A stretch of 64,000 nt of DNA from Parabacteroides sp. AM08-6 (lineage in GTDB: Bacteria > Bacteroidota > Bacteroidia > Bacteroidales > Tannerellaceae), in the NCBI RefSeq assembly GCF_003473295.1, contig NZ_QRMP01000018.1:9490-73489 (forward strand). Reading direction: 5' to 3'. Shown one piece after another: positions 35,404-44,381 of the stretch; positions within the stretch are counted from its first letter, which is position 1, and each line of letters begins with the position of its first letter. Under the pieces are notes generated by a model. That model had not been told where the DNA came from, made no database searches, and worked only from the letters and a program-made list of their open reading frames with translations. A program made the position numbers and the translations under genes.

Positions 35404-36885
35404 TTAGAGTCCGTTTTTATAGTTGAACTCGCTTGAAAGAGAAAAACCTGTTGAAAAATCATGCAAAGTAAGTTTTCTTATTTTGTAATAACTTTGCCAA
35501 TAATTCCGTAACGCGGATATATAATTCCGTTGTGCTTCTTGCTGACGGTTGAGTGACAGGGTCAGACTATTAATATCCGCTTTCCCGATTATAAAACGTT
35601 GTTTTGTTTCGGCATAAGCTGTAATTGCCAAGTTTAGAGCTTCTTCGGCACTTCGAATCAAATTTTGCTGGATATTAAAGTCGCCGACAGTCATAATAAC
35701 GTCTTCTTCCACGCTCAGTTCTTCCTGTTTAGCCGATATTTGTGTTACATTCAAGTTGTTTTTGGCAATATTGTGTTTACCCCGGCGTACTCCCCAGTCT
35801 ATTAACGGAATGCTGACGGATACCGATACTACATCTTGTTGGAGCGGGTCCCGGTATACGTCACTGAATTTATTGGCAACTTGGTTGAAACCGATACTCG
35901 CATTTACCGAAGCGTTGAACAATGCTTCTTTTTTAGTCCTGTCTACTTGTTGTTCCGCTTCCAGTATTTGTTGGCGTAATCCCAGAAATGTCGGGTTATT
36001 TTCGCGTGCCAGCGCCAATGCTTCTTCCACCGATATTTCCATATCACGCGGACGAGACGGGAGGCGAAGGTGTATTTCAGTGTTTTTGTCGAAATTGAGA
36101 TAGGAAGCAAGGCTGAACATGGCACGTTTCAACGCGATTTCCGCATTTTGCAGCGTATTACGGGCATTGACGGCATCCAATTTCAGAGTGAGCAATTCAG
36201 CACGGCTGATGGAGGCTATTTTATGACGTTCCTGTCCTGTCCAGTATAAAGTATCTGTCGATGCTACGTTCTCTTTCGCCAAATCATATTCGGCTTGTGC
36301 CATAGCTAGAGAAAAGAAATAACTGGTAGCTTGTTCGCTCAGTTGTTCTATATTATAAATAAGTTCCTTTTTCGCTTTTTCAAATTTTAGCGGTTCTATT
36401 TTCCGCTCCCATTTAAAGGGGTTGTAACCTAAAAGGCTTTGCGAATAACCGATACGGATAGGTACAGACGTATATTGGCTATAAGTGTTGTCGCCAAAGT
36501 TCCGGATATAACCCAAATCCGAATCCAAAGTGAAAGTACCACCTAACAAGTCGAAATTCTGCCTGATTTCCAGGTTTCCACCTGCATAATAAGATTGTTG
36601 TTTACGGTAAACATCGATATCGCTTTCCGAATCATATCGGCGCGTGATGTCGCGGTAATATTGTGCCGGCGTCAGATTCAACGTCATACTAGGTAAACGG
36701 TCTGCTTTGTAAGTACGGTACTGCCAGTAACCGGCCAAGAACATATTCTTACTCCGGAATGCTTCCAATGAGCTGTCCGCAGCGATTTCGATAGTTCTCT
36801 CCAGTGTAAGAGTTAGCTCTTGAGCCTGCGAAACCGCAGGAAGGCAAATCAGCCCAAAGAGTATTTGTATGAACTGCTTTTTCAT
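35404..36885 (-). CDS. TolC-family outer-membrane efflux channel
   Basis: 493 residues with a cleavable signal peptide (about 1-21, ending SQAQE) and the two long coiled-coil repeats of the OEP family: paired segments rich in Ala/Gln/Glu with YxxAKxxLxxA patterns (LARENNPTFLGLRQQILEAEQQ, AYAETKQRFIIGKADINSLTLSLNRQQEAQRNYISALRNYWQSYYKIRKLT). It forms the outer-membrane duct for the RND pumps. It lies between the two pump genes, and its start overlaps the stop of the first pump gene by 4 bases. Confidence 0.9.
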   Translation of the reverse strand: MKKQFIQILFGLICLPAVSQAQELTLTLERTIEIAADSSLEAFRSKNMFLAGYWQYRTYKADRLPSMTLNLTPAQYYRDITRRYDSESDIDVYRKQQSYYAGGNLEIRQNFDLLGGTFTLDSDLGYIRNFGDNTYSQYTSVPIRIGYSQSLLGYNPFKWERKIEPLKFEKAKKELIYNIEQLSEQATSYFFSLAMAQAEYDLAKENVASTDTLYWTGQERHKIASISRAELLTLKLDAVNARNTLQNAEIALKRAMFSLASYLNFDKNTEIHLRLPSRPRDMEISVEEALALARENNPTFLGLRQQILEAEQQVDRTKKEALFNASVNASIGFNQVANKFSDVYRDPLQQDVVSVSVSIPLIDWGVRRGKHNIAKNNLNVTQISAKQEELSVEEDVIMTVGDFNIQQNLIRSAEEALNLAITAYAETKQRFIIGKADINSLTLSLNRQQEAQRNYISALRNYWQSYYKIRKLTLHDFSTGFSLSSEFNYKNGL

Positions 36886-39800
36886 ATTTGTTTTGTTTTA
36901 ACAACATCATGTTTGCGATAAATAAACCAGTAAACCAACGGAATAACGAACAGACTGACTGCCGTACCTATAATCATTGCCGAAATCATGGCGATAGAAA
37001 GAGGTTTTTGTAGTTCGCTACCCATATCGAATGTGAAGAGTAGCGGAACCATTCCGAAAATAGTAGTCAGAGAGGTCATAATAATAGGACGCAGACGACG
37101 ACGGCCGGCTTCGTGTATTGCCTCCATCAATGGTACTCCCTCTTTTCTGAGTTCGTTAATAGCATCCAGTTTCAGAATGGAGTCATTAATGATAATACCG
37201 CAGGTTACTACGATACCGATAGCACTCATCAGGTTCATCGTATGTCCGCATACCCACAGTACTATTAAAGATGCCGCAACGTCAATCGGTATTTCCAGCA
37301 AAACAATTAATGGTTGCAAGAAACTTTCGAATTGGGATGCCAAAATGAAATACATCAATAGTATGGAAATAAACAGGATTATGACTAGTTCGTTCAACAT
37401 TTGTGTGTTGGAGAAGAAGCTACCGGAAAAGTCAATATCCCAGTCTTTGTTCACTTCTTGTTTGACTTCACTCATTAGGTTCTTGGCATTTGTCACGTCA
37501 TAGAAACTGAAAGGTATATATTCCCCGTTTTTACCTGCGGTAATTGTTTTCAAATCCTCTCCCGGAGTTATGCGGACTAACGACTGCAGGGGTATATATT
37601 TTGCCTTTCCGTCTTTATCGGTTCCGGCTGTACGTACCAATGTATTTTGCATTACCTCGTTTACCGTTTGTTCGTCTCCGGCTAATGCTATCGGTAAATA
37701 TTGTTGATAGGAGCGGAGTGTAGCAACTTCGTTATCTCTAAAAGCTGTTTTCAGCAGGTTGTATACTTCGTTATAATTTACGTTATACAAAAGTAATTTT
37801 TGTCGGTCGATTGAAATGTTCAATTGATTTTCAAATGCAATCCCTACTGGAGCATGGCCTGTCCGCACTTTTAAGTTTTGTCCCAATTTTGATAAAGAAG
37901 AAGCGTCCGGTGCTTCTGTTTTATTATGGGTATAAAGTTCCGCAACTATATCAGCTTCTCCGGTAACAAACAGTTTTTCAAAAACTGTTTCGGGAGGAGA
38001 AAATGAGATTACTGCGTTCGGGTAATTCGTCTCCATCCATTGGGCAATCTTCTGTTGCAACGGAGAGATTTCATTTGTTTTCTCTGTCTTAAAATAGAGT
38101 TCACTTTCCGAAATGGATAGTTCTTGGTCACGGTTCAGCAGGAATTGCTGCTGGCCTACGTAAGATGTATATTCTTTTGTCTGTTTTTTTACTGAATCAA
38201 ATAATTTTTGTATTCTTGCCTGATTTTCATCAATATGGATATTTTCATTCCATTCGATATGAGCGATAAGCTCATTCTGGTCGATTTCCGGCATACGGCT
38301 CTTCGGTATTTCATAAAATAGAAAAGCGCAAAGCGGAATGGTGATAGCTGTTAATATTAAAGTCGAGCTTTTATGACGGAAAATAAAATCGACTCCAGCA
38401 TCATAAAAACGATCCAACGTATGTTCTTTTACCAAATTGTTGACTCGCTTGTTGAACCAAGTATGTTTAATATCCGGTATGCTATAGACTAATTTATATA
38501 ATACAGGCAACAACATGATACCTGTAATATAAGAAATCAACAAACCTACCGTCACGGCAAAAGCTTGGTCATAAAAGATAGCTCCTGCGATACCGCTCAT
38601 AAATACCAGCGGAACAAATACGGCTATTGTCGTAAATGTGGAACTCAACATTGGGGTTATCACTTCAGTTGTACCCTTTGCACATGCTTCTTCCAATGAA
38701 TCACCGCGTGCTCTGTATTGCGTGATATTTTCCGTTACGATAATCGAACTGTCTATCATCATACCCAAAGCCAAAATTAAACCGGAAATGGAGATGATAT
38801 TGAGCGACATTTTAAATAAATAGAAGAATAGGAAACTGATAACCAAGCTGACTATCATACTTAAACCGATAACTGCCGGACTTTTGATATCTCCCAGGAA
38901 TAGGATTGCAACAATACAGATAAACAAGAAACCGAGTGAAAGATTTTGTTTCAGATTAGAAATCGTATAATCTAACAGTTCTGTCTGGTTTCGACTGATA
39001 TTAAATTCGATGTCCGGATAAACAGATGCGAAATAGTCTGTGGCTTCTTTCAGCGCAATTTTCATGTTATCCATATTCTCATCTGCCTGCTTGATAATAG
39101 CCAAGGTCACGGCTCTTTTCCCGTTTGATAAAGAAACACCGGTCTCTTTTTCCGGGACAATTGAAATTTTGGCCAAATCTTTCAATTGGAAAAGACGGTC
39201 GCTTTTGCGTATATAAATATTCCCCACATCTTCCGCTGTTCGCAGGACTGTCGAAAATTTAATGTTGTATTCGTAGTAACCGTCGCGTACGGTCATACTC
39301 CCGGCTTCAATATTGTTGGAGGATAGAGCTGATTCTATGTCATTCAATGTCATGTTTGCCATTTCCAGCATACTCATGTCCGGCACAATTTGCAGTTGGC
39401 GTTTCAATACGCCTGTGACGTCTACCATCGCTACTTCCGGCAATTGCTCAATCCGTCGTTTAATAACCGTTTCTGCAAATTGGCAAAGTTCCAGGAAGGC
39501 TTCCTGGTTTTCATTTATCCGGCTGTCGGTTATATCTTTATCTGTATTACCTCCTTTTAGTGTCAGATTTAGGCAGAATACCGGTATATCGGTTGCACTG
39601 GCTTTGATTACCCGCGGACGTTCTATTTCGCGTGGCAGGTAATTCATCGCAGCATCAATCTTTTCATTTACTTCGATAAAAGCAAGATCCGTATTTGTCC
39701 CGAAATCGAACTTAAGGCGGACGATAGCTGCACCGTCGCGTGTCTCGCTGTGTATATCTTCCAAATTGGCAACCTGCATTAACTGTTGGCGGACGCTTTT

Positions 39801-39986
39801 CACTACCGTGTTTTCCAGTTCGCGTGCCGAGGTGTTTGGACCGGAGATTTGTACAGTGATTTCCGGAATTGCGATATCAGGCAACAACGATACCGGAATG
39901 GTAAAGTATGTGACCAATCCCACGATAAAGCAAGCCGTGAAAGCCATCAGTACCGCGATAGGACGTTGTAGTAAGAACTTTATCAT
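36882..39986 (-). CDS. RND efflux pump subunit (first pump of the operon)
   Basis: 1034 residues, standard AcrB-like length. Helix 1 is LLQRPIAVLMAFTACFIVGLVTYFTIPVSLLPDIAIPEI; helix 4 contains SGLILALGMMIDSSIIVTENI with its Asp; the C-terminal half has GIVVTCGIIINDSILKLDAI and GRRRLRPIIMTSLTTIFGMVPLLF, hallmarks of HAE1/CusA pumps. It exports drugs, bile-type detergents or other amphiphiles using the proton gradient. It follows the adaptor gene by 51 bases that hold a hairpin and overlaps the channel gene by 4. The presence of a second pump gene suggests a mixed pump of the MdtB/MdtC kind. Confidence 0.93.
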   Translation of the reverse strand: MIKFLLQRPIAVLMAFTACFIVGLVTYFTIPVSLLPDIAIPEITVQISGPNTSARELENTVVKSVRQQLMQVANLEDIHSETRDGAAIVRLKFDFGTNTDLAFIEVNEKIDAAMNYLPREIERPRVIKASATDIPVFCLNLTLKGGNTDKDITDSRINENQEAFLELCQFAETVIKRRIEQLPEVAMVDVTGVLKRQLQIVPDMSMLEMANMTLNDIESALSSNNIEAGSMTVRDGYYEYNIKFSTVLRTAEDVGNIYIRKSDRLFQLKDLAKISIVPEKETGVSLSNGKRAVTLAIIKQADENMDNMKIALKEATDYFASVYPDIEFNISRNQTELLDYTISNLKQNLSLGFLFICIVAILFLGDIKSPAVIGLSMIVSLVISFLFFYLFKMSLNIISISGLILALGMMIDSSIIVTENITQYRARGDSLEEACAKGTTEVITPMLSSTFTTIAVFVPLVFMSGIAGAIFYDQAFAVTVGLLISYITGIMLLPVLYKLVYSIPDIKHTWFNKRVNNLVKEHTLDRFYDAGVDFIFRHKSSTLILTAITIPLCAFLFYEIPKSRMPEIDQNELIAHIEWNENIHIDENQARIQKLFDSVKKQTKEYTSYVGQQQFLLNRDQELSISESELYFKTEKTNEISPLQQKIAQWMETNYPNAVISFSPPETVFEKLFVTGEADIVAELYTHNKTEAPDASSLSKLGQNLKVRTGHAPVGIAFENQLNISIDRQKLLLYNVNYNEVYNLLKTAFRDNEVATLRSYQQYLPIALAGDEQTVNEVMQNTLVRTAGTDKDGKAKYIPLQSLVRITPGEDLKTITAGKNGEYIPFSFYDVTNAKNLMSEVKQEVNKDWDIDFSGSFFSNTQMLNELVIILFISILLMYFILASQFESFLQPLIVLLEIPIDVAASLIVLWVCGHTMNLMSAIGIVVTCGIIINDSILKLDAINELRKEGVPLMEAIHEAGRRRLRPIIMTSLTTIFGMVPLLFTFDMGSELQKPLSIAMISAMIIGTAVSLFVIPLVYWFIYRKHDVVKTKQI

Positions 39987-40010
39987 AATAATTGAAGATT
40001 GATAGTTGTT

Positions 40011-40050
40011 AATTGAAAATTATGAATAATGGATATTTTAATTTTCAATT
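40011..40050. repeat. Hairpin between adaptor and pump genes
   Basis: AATTGAAAAT (40011-40020) pairs with ATTTTCAATT (40041-40050). The second arm covers the stop-codon end of the adaptor gene. A/T-rich inserts of this look are common between genes in Bacteroides and could tune mRNA stability or expression ratio. Confidence 0.5.
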
Positions 40051-41105
40051 ACAGAAACCGGAGCTTCATGTGCCAAATTAATATTTCCACTGGTTATCAC
40101 TATATCACCTTCTTTAACTCCGTCGATAATCGTGTAACTGCTTGCATTTTCCAGTCCTGTATGGACATAATTCCAATATGCTTTGTTATCTACTAAAGTA
40201 AATACAACTTGTTTTCCGGAACGGAGTACGACTGCTTCTTTAGGTACAACCAATTGTTTTCCCAGAGAACGGTGGATACTTACGCGTACATTCATTCCTT
40301 CGAACAATTTTCCTTTATCATTGACTGCAGCTCTTACCTTGACCATCCCGTTTGCATCTACAATCGGATTTATTTCGGAAATATGTCCGTCGGTTTTGAC
40401 ATCCGTAAGAGCAAAAGGTGCAACTTCAACCCGGTCGCCCGTCTTTATTAAAGGTAGTTCATTTTCCAGAACGGTGAAATCGGCTTCCAGACTGTGGCTG
40501 TCGATAATCGAGCAAAAAACTTCGGATGCAGATGCTGTATTATATTGTTTAGCGAAAAGGTTCGCAACTACACCGTCGAAAGGTGCTGTCAGCACAGCGT
40601 TACGTCGTTCGTATTCTGACAACTGATAGGAGGCCAGCGCTTGGTCGTATCCGCTTTTTATCCGGGCTAGTTTCATCGTGGCTTCCGGAACTTTGGCGGA
40701 GTCTTCCAATGCGTATCCTTGTCCAATCAGCACATCTTGCAATTCCAGTTTGGCATTGTCGAACGAACTTTTAGCTTGTGCTGCTCTGTTCGTAATACGG
40801 AAAAGGGAAAGTTCTGCTAATTTTTGTCCTTTTGTAACCCGGTCGCCATTCTTTACATAGATGGCGGCAATCGGTTCCGATGATTCAAATTTAAGGTCTA
40901 CATAATTATGGGCAGACAGTTTACCGTTACTAACCAGTTCATGGTTGAAATCGGTGGATTGCAGAGTCATTACCGTCACCTCGTTTTTTTCATCCGGTAA
41001 AGCCGTTTCAATCGATTCTTCTTTGGTATCTCCCTCTTTTGTCTCTCCTGAACAGGATATCATCCCGGCTAGAAATAGAATTACGAACAAATTGTAGTAT
41101 CTCAT
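40038..41105 (-). CDS. RND efflux periplasmic adaptor (membrane fusion protein)
   Basis: 355 residues, a lipoprotein by its N-terminus (LFVILFLAGMISCSGE, lipobox Cys19). It then shows the HlyD/AcrA order: lipoyl half-motif with IAAIYVKNGDRVTKGQKLAEL, a short alpha-hairpin (about 105-165), second lipoyl half (LTAPFDGVVANLFAKQ), beta-barrel domain and a C-terminal membrane-proximal domain (VVPKEAVVLRSGKQVVFTL). It links the inner-membrane RND pump to the TolC-like channel. It is the first gene of the four-gene operon and lies directly behind a promoter overlapped by a palindrome. Confidence 0.92.
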   Translation of the reverse strand: MRYYNLFVILFLAGMISCSGETKEGDTKEESIETALPDEKNEVTVMTLQSTDFNHELVSNGKLSAHNYVDLKFESSEPIAAIYVKNGDRVTKGQKLAELSLFRITNRAAQAKSSFDNAKLELQDVLIGQGYALEDSAKVPEATMKLARIKSGYDQALASYQLSEYERRNAVLTAPFDGVVANLFAKQYNTASASEVFCSIIDSHSLEADFTVLENELPLIKTGDRVEVAPFALTDVKTDGHISEINPIVDANGMVKVRAAVNDKGKLFEGMNVRVSIHRSLGKQLVVPKEAVVLRSGKQVVFTLVDNKAYWNYVHTGLENASSYTIIDGVKEGDIVITSGNINLAHEAPVSVIEN

Positions 41106-41133
41106 ATCGTTTAATTATTATCAAAGTACTTCG

Positions 41134-41141
41134 CAAATATA
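41134..41141 (-). promoter_or_regulatory. Promoter -7 element of the efflux operon
   Basis: Minus-strand TATATTTG, about 29 bases upstream of the adaptor ATG at 41105. At the -33 position lies the palindrome 41153-41169 instead of TTTG, so initiation probably depends on a regulator. Confidence 0.55.
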
Positions 41142-41152
41142 CAAATTATTTG

Positions 41153-41169
41153 TTACGATGGCATCGTAA
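41153..41169. promoter_or_regulatory. Palindromic operator overlapping the efflux promoter
   Basis: TTACGAT, GGC, ATCGTAA: perfect 7-bp arms. Its distal half occupies the expected -33 region. A related site TACGA-5-TCGTA lies at 41191-41205, centre to centre 37 bp away. Pairs of such sites are typical of TetR- or MarR-type repressors of efflux genes; no such regulator gene is in the window. Confidence 0.6.
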
Positions 41170-41190
41170 TCTGTTTATTTCTATCAAAAT

Positions 41191-41205
41191 TACGATTTAG
41201 TCGTA
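41191..41205. promoter_or_regulatory. Second, weaker operator-like palindrome
   Basis: TACGA, TTTAG, TCGTA shares the half-site TACGA/TCGTA with the operator at 41153-41169. It lies upstream of the promoter. Confidence 0.45.
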
Positions 41206-41661
41206 TGTTATTAAACATCATTCTTTAACTTCTTTTTCGACTGTATTTGCATCTATTTGCTTGAAGAATAGGACTTTGAATGGCTAATCCGGCTTAAAAT
41301 CTGCTTTATTTCTTTTTTTATTTTCTGTTTAGGTGTGTGTTTGTTTTATTTTTCAACAATTATTGCTCGTAAAAGGACGAAAAAAAGAATAGCTGGCTGT
41401 ATCTGTTTGTATATGAATGATTTGGTACTAAAAGTGTCGAGAAAGATAATGATAGTGCATGTGTTTGATATGAAATTTGTATTTTTGGATGATAATAAGA
41501 TTTGTGTAAAACGATTTTTCTCGATTATTATAAATTCAGAATATATGTATAGAGAAAAATATTGTAATCGGATTCATGAATGATGGAGCTATTGTTTTAT
41601 GTCTGGATGCAGAACAGGGAGCCCTTCTGGAATGGATGGTAGAATAAAGTCAGATAATCGG
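41206..41661. other. Intergenic region upstream of the winged-helix gene
   Basis: A stretch of about 450 AT-rich bases between the divergent efflux and winged-helix genes. An 82-codon frame at 41335-41583 begins with GTG and has a composition unlike a protein. No clear TAnnTTTG promoter for the plus-strand gene was found. Confidence 0.4.
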
Positions 41662-42237
41662 ATGAGTATGAAAAAACAAAAAATTATGGAGCAAATATTG
41701 GGAAGTGTATTAATATGTATATGGCTATTTCTTGTTCTCTTGTGTTGGATATATATTTCTCCAGGTTTATGCTTGTGGTTTGTGCTTATAAGTGGAGGGA
41801 TAGCCTTTTATCTCTGGTGGAAAAGGAGGCATTCTGTTGTTTCTGAAGAATCGGAGTCTGTACCGAAAAGTGTTCTTCCTTCAAAATATGAGATTGCGGT
41901 TGACTGGACCGAACTACCCTGCAATTTATTGTTTGATGAGAAATACGGTTATCTGCGTTATGAAGAAAAGGCCGCCATACGGCTGAGCGGTAATTCTTTG
42001 CGGCTTTTTCGTAGCTTTGTGAATGCGGAAGGATATAAATTGACGTATGAAGATATTTGTATAGATGTATTGGCCCGGCCCATAAAAGGTGGCATATTGA
42101 AAGGAGATAAGAGTGTTATGTCTGCGGCGGTTTGTAGCTTGCGGGAGTCTTTGAAGTCATGCCCTTGTATACGCATAGAGGCCATTCGTGGCGTAGGCTA
42201 CCAGTTATTTATCGACTTACCGGATGTATCCTTGTGA
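41662..42237 (+). CDS. Membrane-tethered winged-helix DNA-binding protein
   Basis: About 191 residues. Two membrane helices near the N-terminus (about 10-31, LGSVLICIWLFLVLLCWIYI, and 34-51, LCLWFVLISGGIAFYLWW) leave a cytoplasmic C-terminal part. The last 100 residues match the OmpR/PhoB winged helix: RLSGNSLRLFRSFVNAEG, LTYEDICIDVL, a recognition helix VMSAAVCSLRESL and the wing RIEAIRGVGYQLFI. There is no receiver domain. ToxR and CadC have the reverse order, with the DNA-binding domain first. It is divergent from the efflux operon, which it might control. The start is uncertain: ATGs occur at 41599, 41662 and 41668; the middle one is used. Confidence 0.72.
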   Translation: MSMKKQKIMEQILGSVLICIWLFLVLLCWIYISPGLCLWFVLISGGIAFYLWWKRRHSVVSEESESVPKSVLPSKYEIAVDWTELPCNLLFDEKYGYLRYEEKAAIRLSGNSLRLFRSFVNAEGYKLTYEDICIDVLARPIKGGILKGDKSVMSAAVCSLRESLKSCPCIRIEAIRGVGYQLFIDLPDVSL

Positions 42238-42439
42238 TAAGTTCAGAGATGACTTTGTTTGTATTCCCTCCTAAAAGGAAACAAGCTACTGCCGTTTCCT
42301 GGAATCGTACTTATGTTTTTGAAAAATCATTCTATACTTTCTTTATTTTGTCCCGAGCAAATATAGTTTCAATATATGTGGAAAGAAAAAAGCATAATTG
42401 TAGAACTTACTTTCAATATATGTTGAATGGAATATTGAC

Positions 42440-42795
42440 GAATGTGGTTAGGAAGAAAACCCGAAACGAGTATAAACAGAGAAGAATTTGATAAATCGCG
42501 ACAAAGATAAGCAGAAAATTTGAAAGGTAGAGCAGAACGGCGCAAGATAGTTGTGAATAAATGGTTCAAGGCAAAAAGGGGAATAGATACTGAAAAACGA
42601 CGTGTTGAAAGATTACGAAGTTTGCAAGTATATCCATCTGGATGAAAAGTACAGCGTGGACGTGTACAACATGGAAGTGATAATCCCTATTTCGTTCCAA
42701 TGGGACACGTATTATACAAATGTATTCCGAAAATGGCTGGTATAAAAGACTTTTTCCGAGAAGAAAGAGAAATAGCCGATTTTTATATAGTGTGA
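42440..42795 (+). pseudogene. Degraded ORF, family not recognised
   Basis: One frame starting at an ATG near 42440 (MWLGRKPETSINREEFDKSR) is interrupted by TAA at 42508 and TGA near 42643, yet continues with protein-like composition on both sides (AENLKGRAERRKIVVNKWFK, then GRVQHGSDNPYFVPMGHVLY), to a TGA near 42795. The basic middle part suggests a nucleic-acid-binding or mobile-element protein, but no family is recognised. The frame could also be open only by chance. Confidence 0.35.
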
Positions 42796-42894
42796 AAAAG
42801 GTTTAATCTGTTGAAAAAGCATTGTATGATTCAAAAGGTGAGATATAGTATCCATTGCTTCGCCTTTTGATAAGGATTTTCCAGATATTAATAA

Positions 42895-42902
42895 TATCTT
42901 TG
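42895..42902 (+). promoter_or_regulatory. -7 element directly before the propeller gene
   Basis: TATCTTTG ends four bases before the ATG at 42907. With a transcription start about 5-9 bases downstream of the box, the mRNA would begin at or within the start codon. Confidence 0.4.
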
Positions 42903-42906
42903 TATT

Positions 42907-44091
42907 ATGAGAAAAGTATTTTATTTAGTCTTATCACTTGTAATTGCAAGTTGTACCTCTAATAAGGAACTGCAAGAGAAACTGGCATTTATTGATGTCA
43001 CCAAAGAATATCCCGAAAAAAAAATTGAGCTCACCGATATTGCGGATGTCTCTTATCTGCACCTCTATTCAAAAACTGATGATTATCTCTATAAAGGCAG
43101 CATTGATTATGTAACCGAAAACAATATTATTGTTATAGACCGCTCTCAGAACAGCGTGCTGTTTTTCTCAAAAGAGGGAAATCCTAAATCACGTTTTAAC
43201 CGTAGAGGACAGGGACCGGAAGAATACAGCGATGCAGCTTCGCTAATGTATGATGAGGCAAATGATGAAGTGTTTGTTTCACCCGACTTTAGCAATCATA
43301 TTATGGTCTATTCATCATTGGGTGAATTCAAAAGGAAAATAAATTTACCTCAGGTGAATGTTAACGGACAAATGGCTTTGTTCGACGATGTGTCCATATT
43401 GGTGTATGATAACACGAAATTGTGGCAATCTATCATGCAAAGCAATCCCCCAGAAGAATTTAATCTTATAGAACAAACCATTGATTCAGTTTTCTTTCTT
43501 ATTTCCAAATTGGATGGTACAGTGCTGGATTATATCTCACTACCAAACAAAAATATAGATTTGAGTTATACAGATTTGAACAGTGTATTTACTGGTCAGG
43601 TGAGTTACGGACGTGTGAGAAAGTCGGCTGACGGATTACTTTTATACAATCCTGAATCCGACACCGTTTTTCATTACAGCAAAGAAAAGCATTTAACTCC
43701 ATATATGCACAAAAAACCGATATTGAGCAGTCAAACCTCAATGACGGTTATGGATATCTGCATGGACGCGGGAAAATATCAGTTTATAGCGGTTTACCCT
43801 TATCGGGAAACAGGGAAATCTCCGACGCCAAAGTATTATATGCGCAACAAAGCAACAGGAGAACTGTTTCGCCAAAAAATAACTCTTTCCGATTTTGAAG
43901 GAAAAGAGTTGTATATCAATCCTCGACTTTTAAATTATTATGAACATGCATACCACTTTGAACTGGATTTTGCTGAACTCGAAGAAGCATATTACAAAAA
44001 CAAGCTCAGTGGTAAACTCAAAGAACTGGTTGCTTCACTTCTTGAAGATGAGGAAAGTAATAATGTTTTTGTGTTTGCGGATTTTTATTGA
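42907..44091 (+). CDS. 6-bladed beta-propeller lipoprotein
   Basis: 394 residues with a lipoprotein signal (LVLSLVIASCTSN, Cys16). The body looks like the Bacteroides 6-bladed beta-propeller family (BF3164-like): an N-terminal IELTDIADVSYLHL strand, GSIDYVTENNIIVIDRSQNSVLFFSKEGN, and the conserved SRFNRRGQGPEEYSD motif, followed by further blades. Related genes are abundant in Bacteroides; their function is not established, though surface or periplasmic binding is likely. No partner gene is adjacent. The predicted promoter leaves almost no leader. Confidence 0.78.
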   Translation: MRKVFYLVLSLVIASCTSNKELQEKLAFIDVTKEYPEKKIELTDIADVSYLHLYSKTDDYLYKGSIDYVTENNIIVIDRSQNSVLFFSKEGNPKSRFNRRGQGPEEYSDAASLMYDEANDEVFVSPDFSNHIMVYSSLGEFKRKINLPQVNVNGQMALFDDVSILVYDNTKLWQSIMQSNPPEEFNLIEQTIDSVFFLISKLDGTVLDYISLPNKNIDLSYTDLNSVFTGQVSYGRVRKSADGLLLYNPESDTVFHYSKEKHLTPYMHKKPILSSQTSMTVMDICMDAGKYQFIAVYPYRETGKSPTPKYYMRNKATGELFRQKITLSDFEGKELYINPRLLNYYEHAYHFELDFAELEEAYYKNKLSGKLKELVASLLEDEESNNVFVFADFY

Positions 44092-44173
44092 TAAAAACAC
44101 ACCTTTTGGGGTTGTTTTCAATATTGAGTGATTTATAAAAAGAGTTACAGATAAGTCTGGACTACATGAAGAG

Positions 44174-44344
44174 ATGATATTACACGTCGTACCAAGATCA
44201 ATACAACATTTTAGTAATTGCCAACAAGTCGATATAATCGCACTACATGGTTGCATCTTTGATAATGTAACCGTTGCGGATGCAGATTTTACAGGTGTAC
44301 GCCAAAATCATCAACCAGAAAATGTCACAAAAAATGTCGCATGA
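44174..44344 (+). CDS. Possible small ORF of unknown function
   Basis: 56 residues starting MILHVVPRSIQHF and ending ENVTKNVA; the frame is open back to 44132, so it might be the tail of an older gene. Composition is protein-like (Asp/Val/His mixed), but there is no recognised family or promoter. The rest of the gap 44092-44381 holds nothing clear. Confidence 0.25.
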   Translation: MILHVVPRSIQHFSNCQQVDIIALHGCIFDNVTVADADFTGVRQNHQPENVTKNVA

Positions 44345-44381
44345 GGAGCGGCAGACATAACGTAAAAGCAATTCACCGGGA

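Larger units (their letters stand above)
42238..42906 (+). other. 669-base region with degraded coding sequence
   Basis: Between two plus-strand genes. The stretch 42440-42795 keeps one coding-like frame broken by stops (listed separately). A promoter-like TATCTTTG at 42895-42902 lies directly before the next start codon. Nothing else was recognised. Confidence 0.5.

Noticed and set aside
41335..41583. 82-codon frame upstream of the winged-helix gene
   Set aside because: It starts with GTG, is rich in Ile/Lys/Phe as expected for random AT-rich DNA, and has no promoter or homologous feature.
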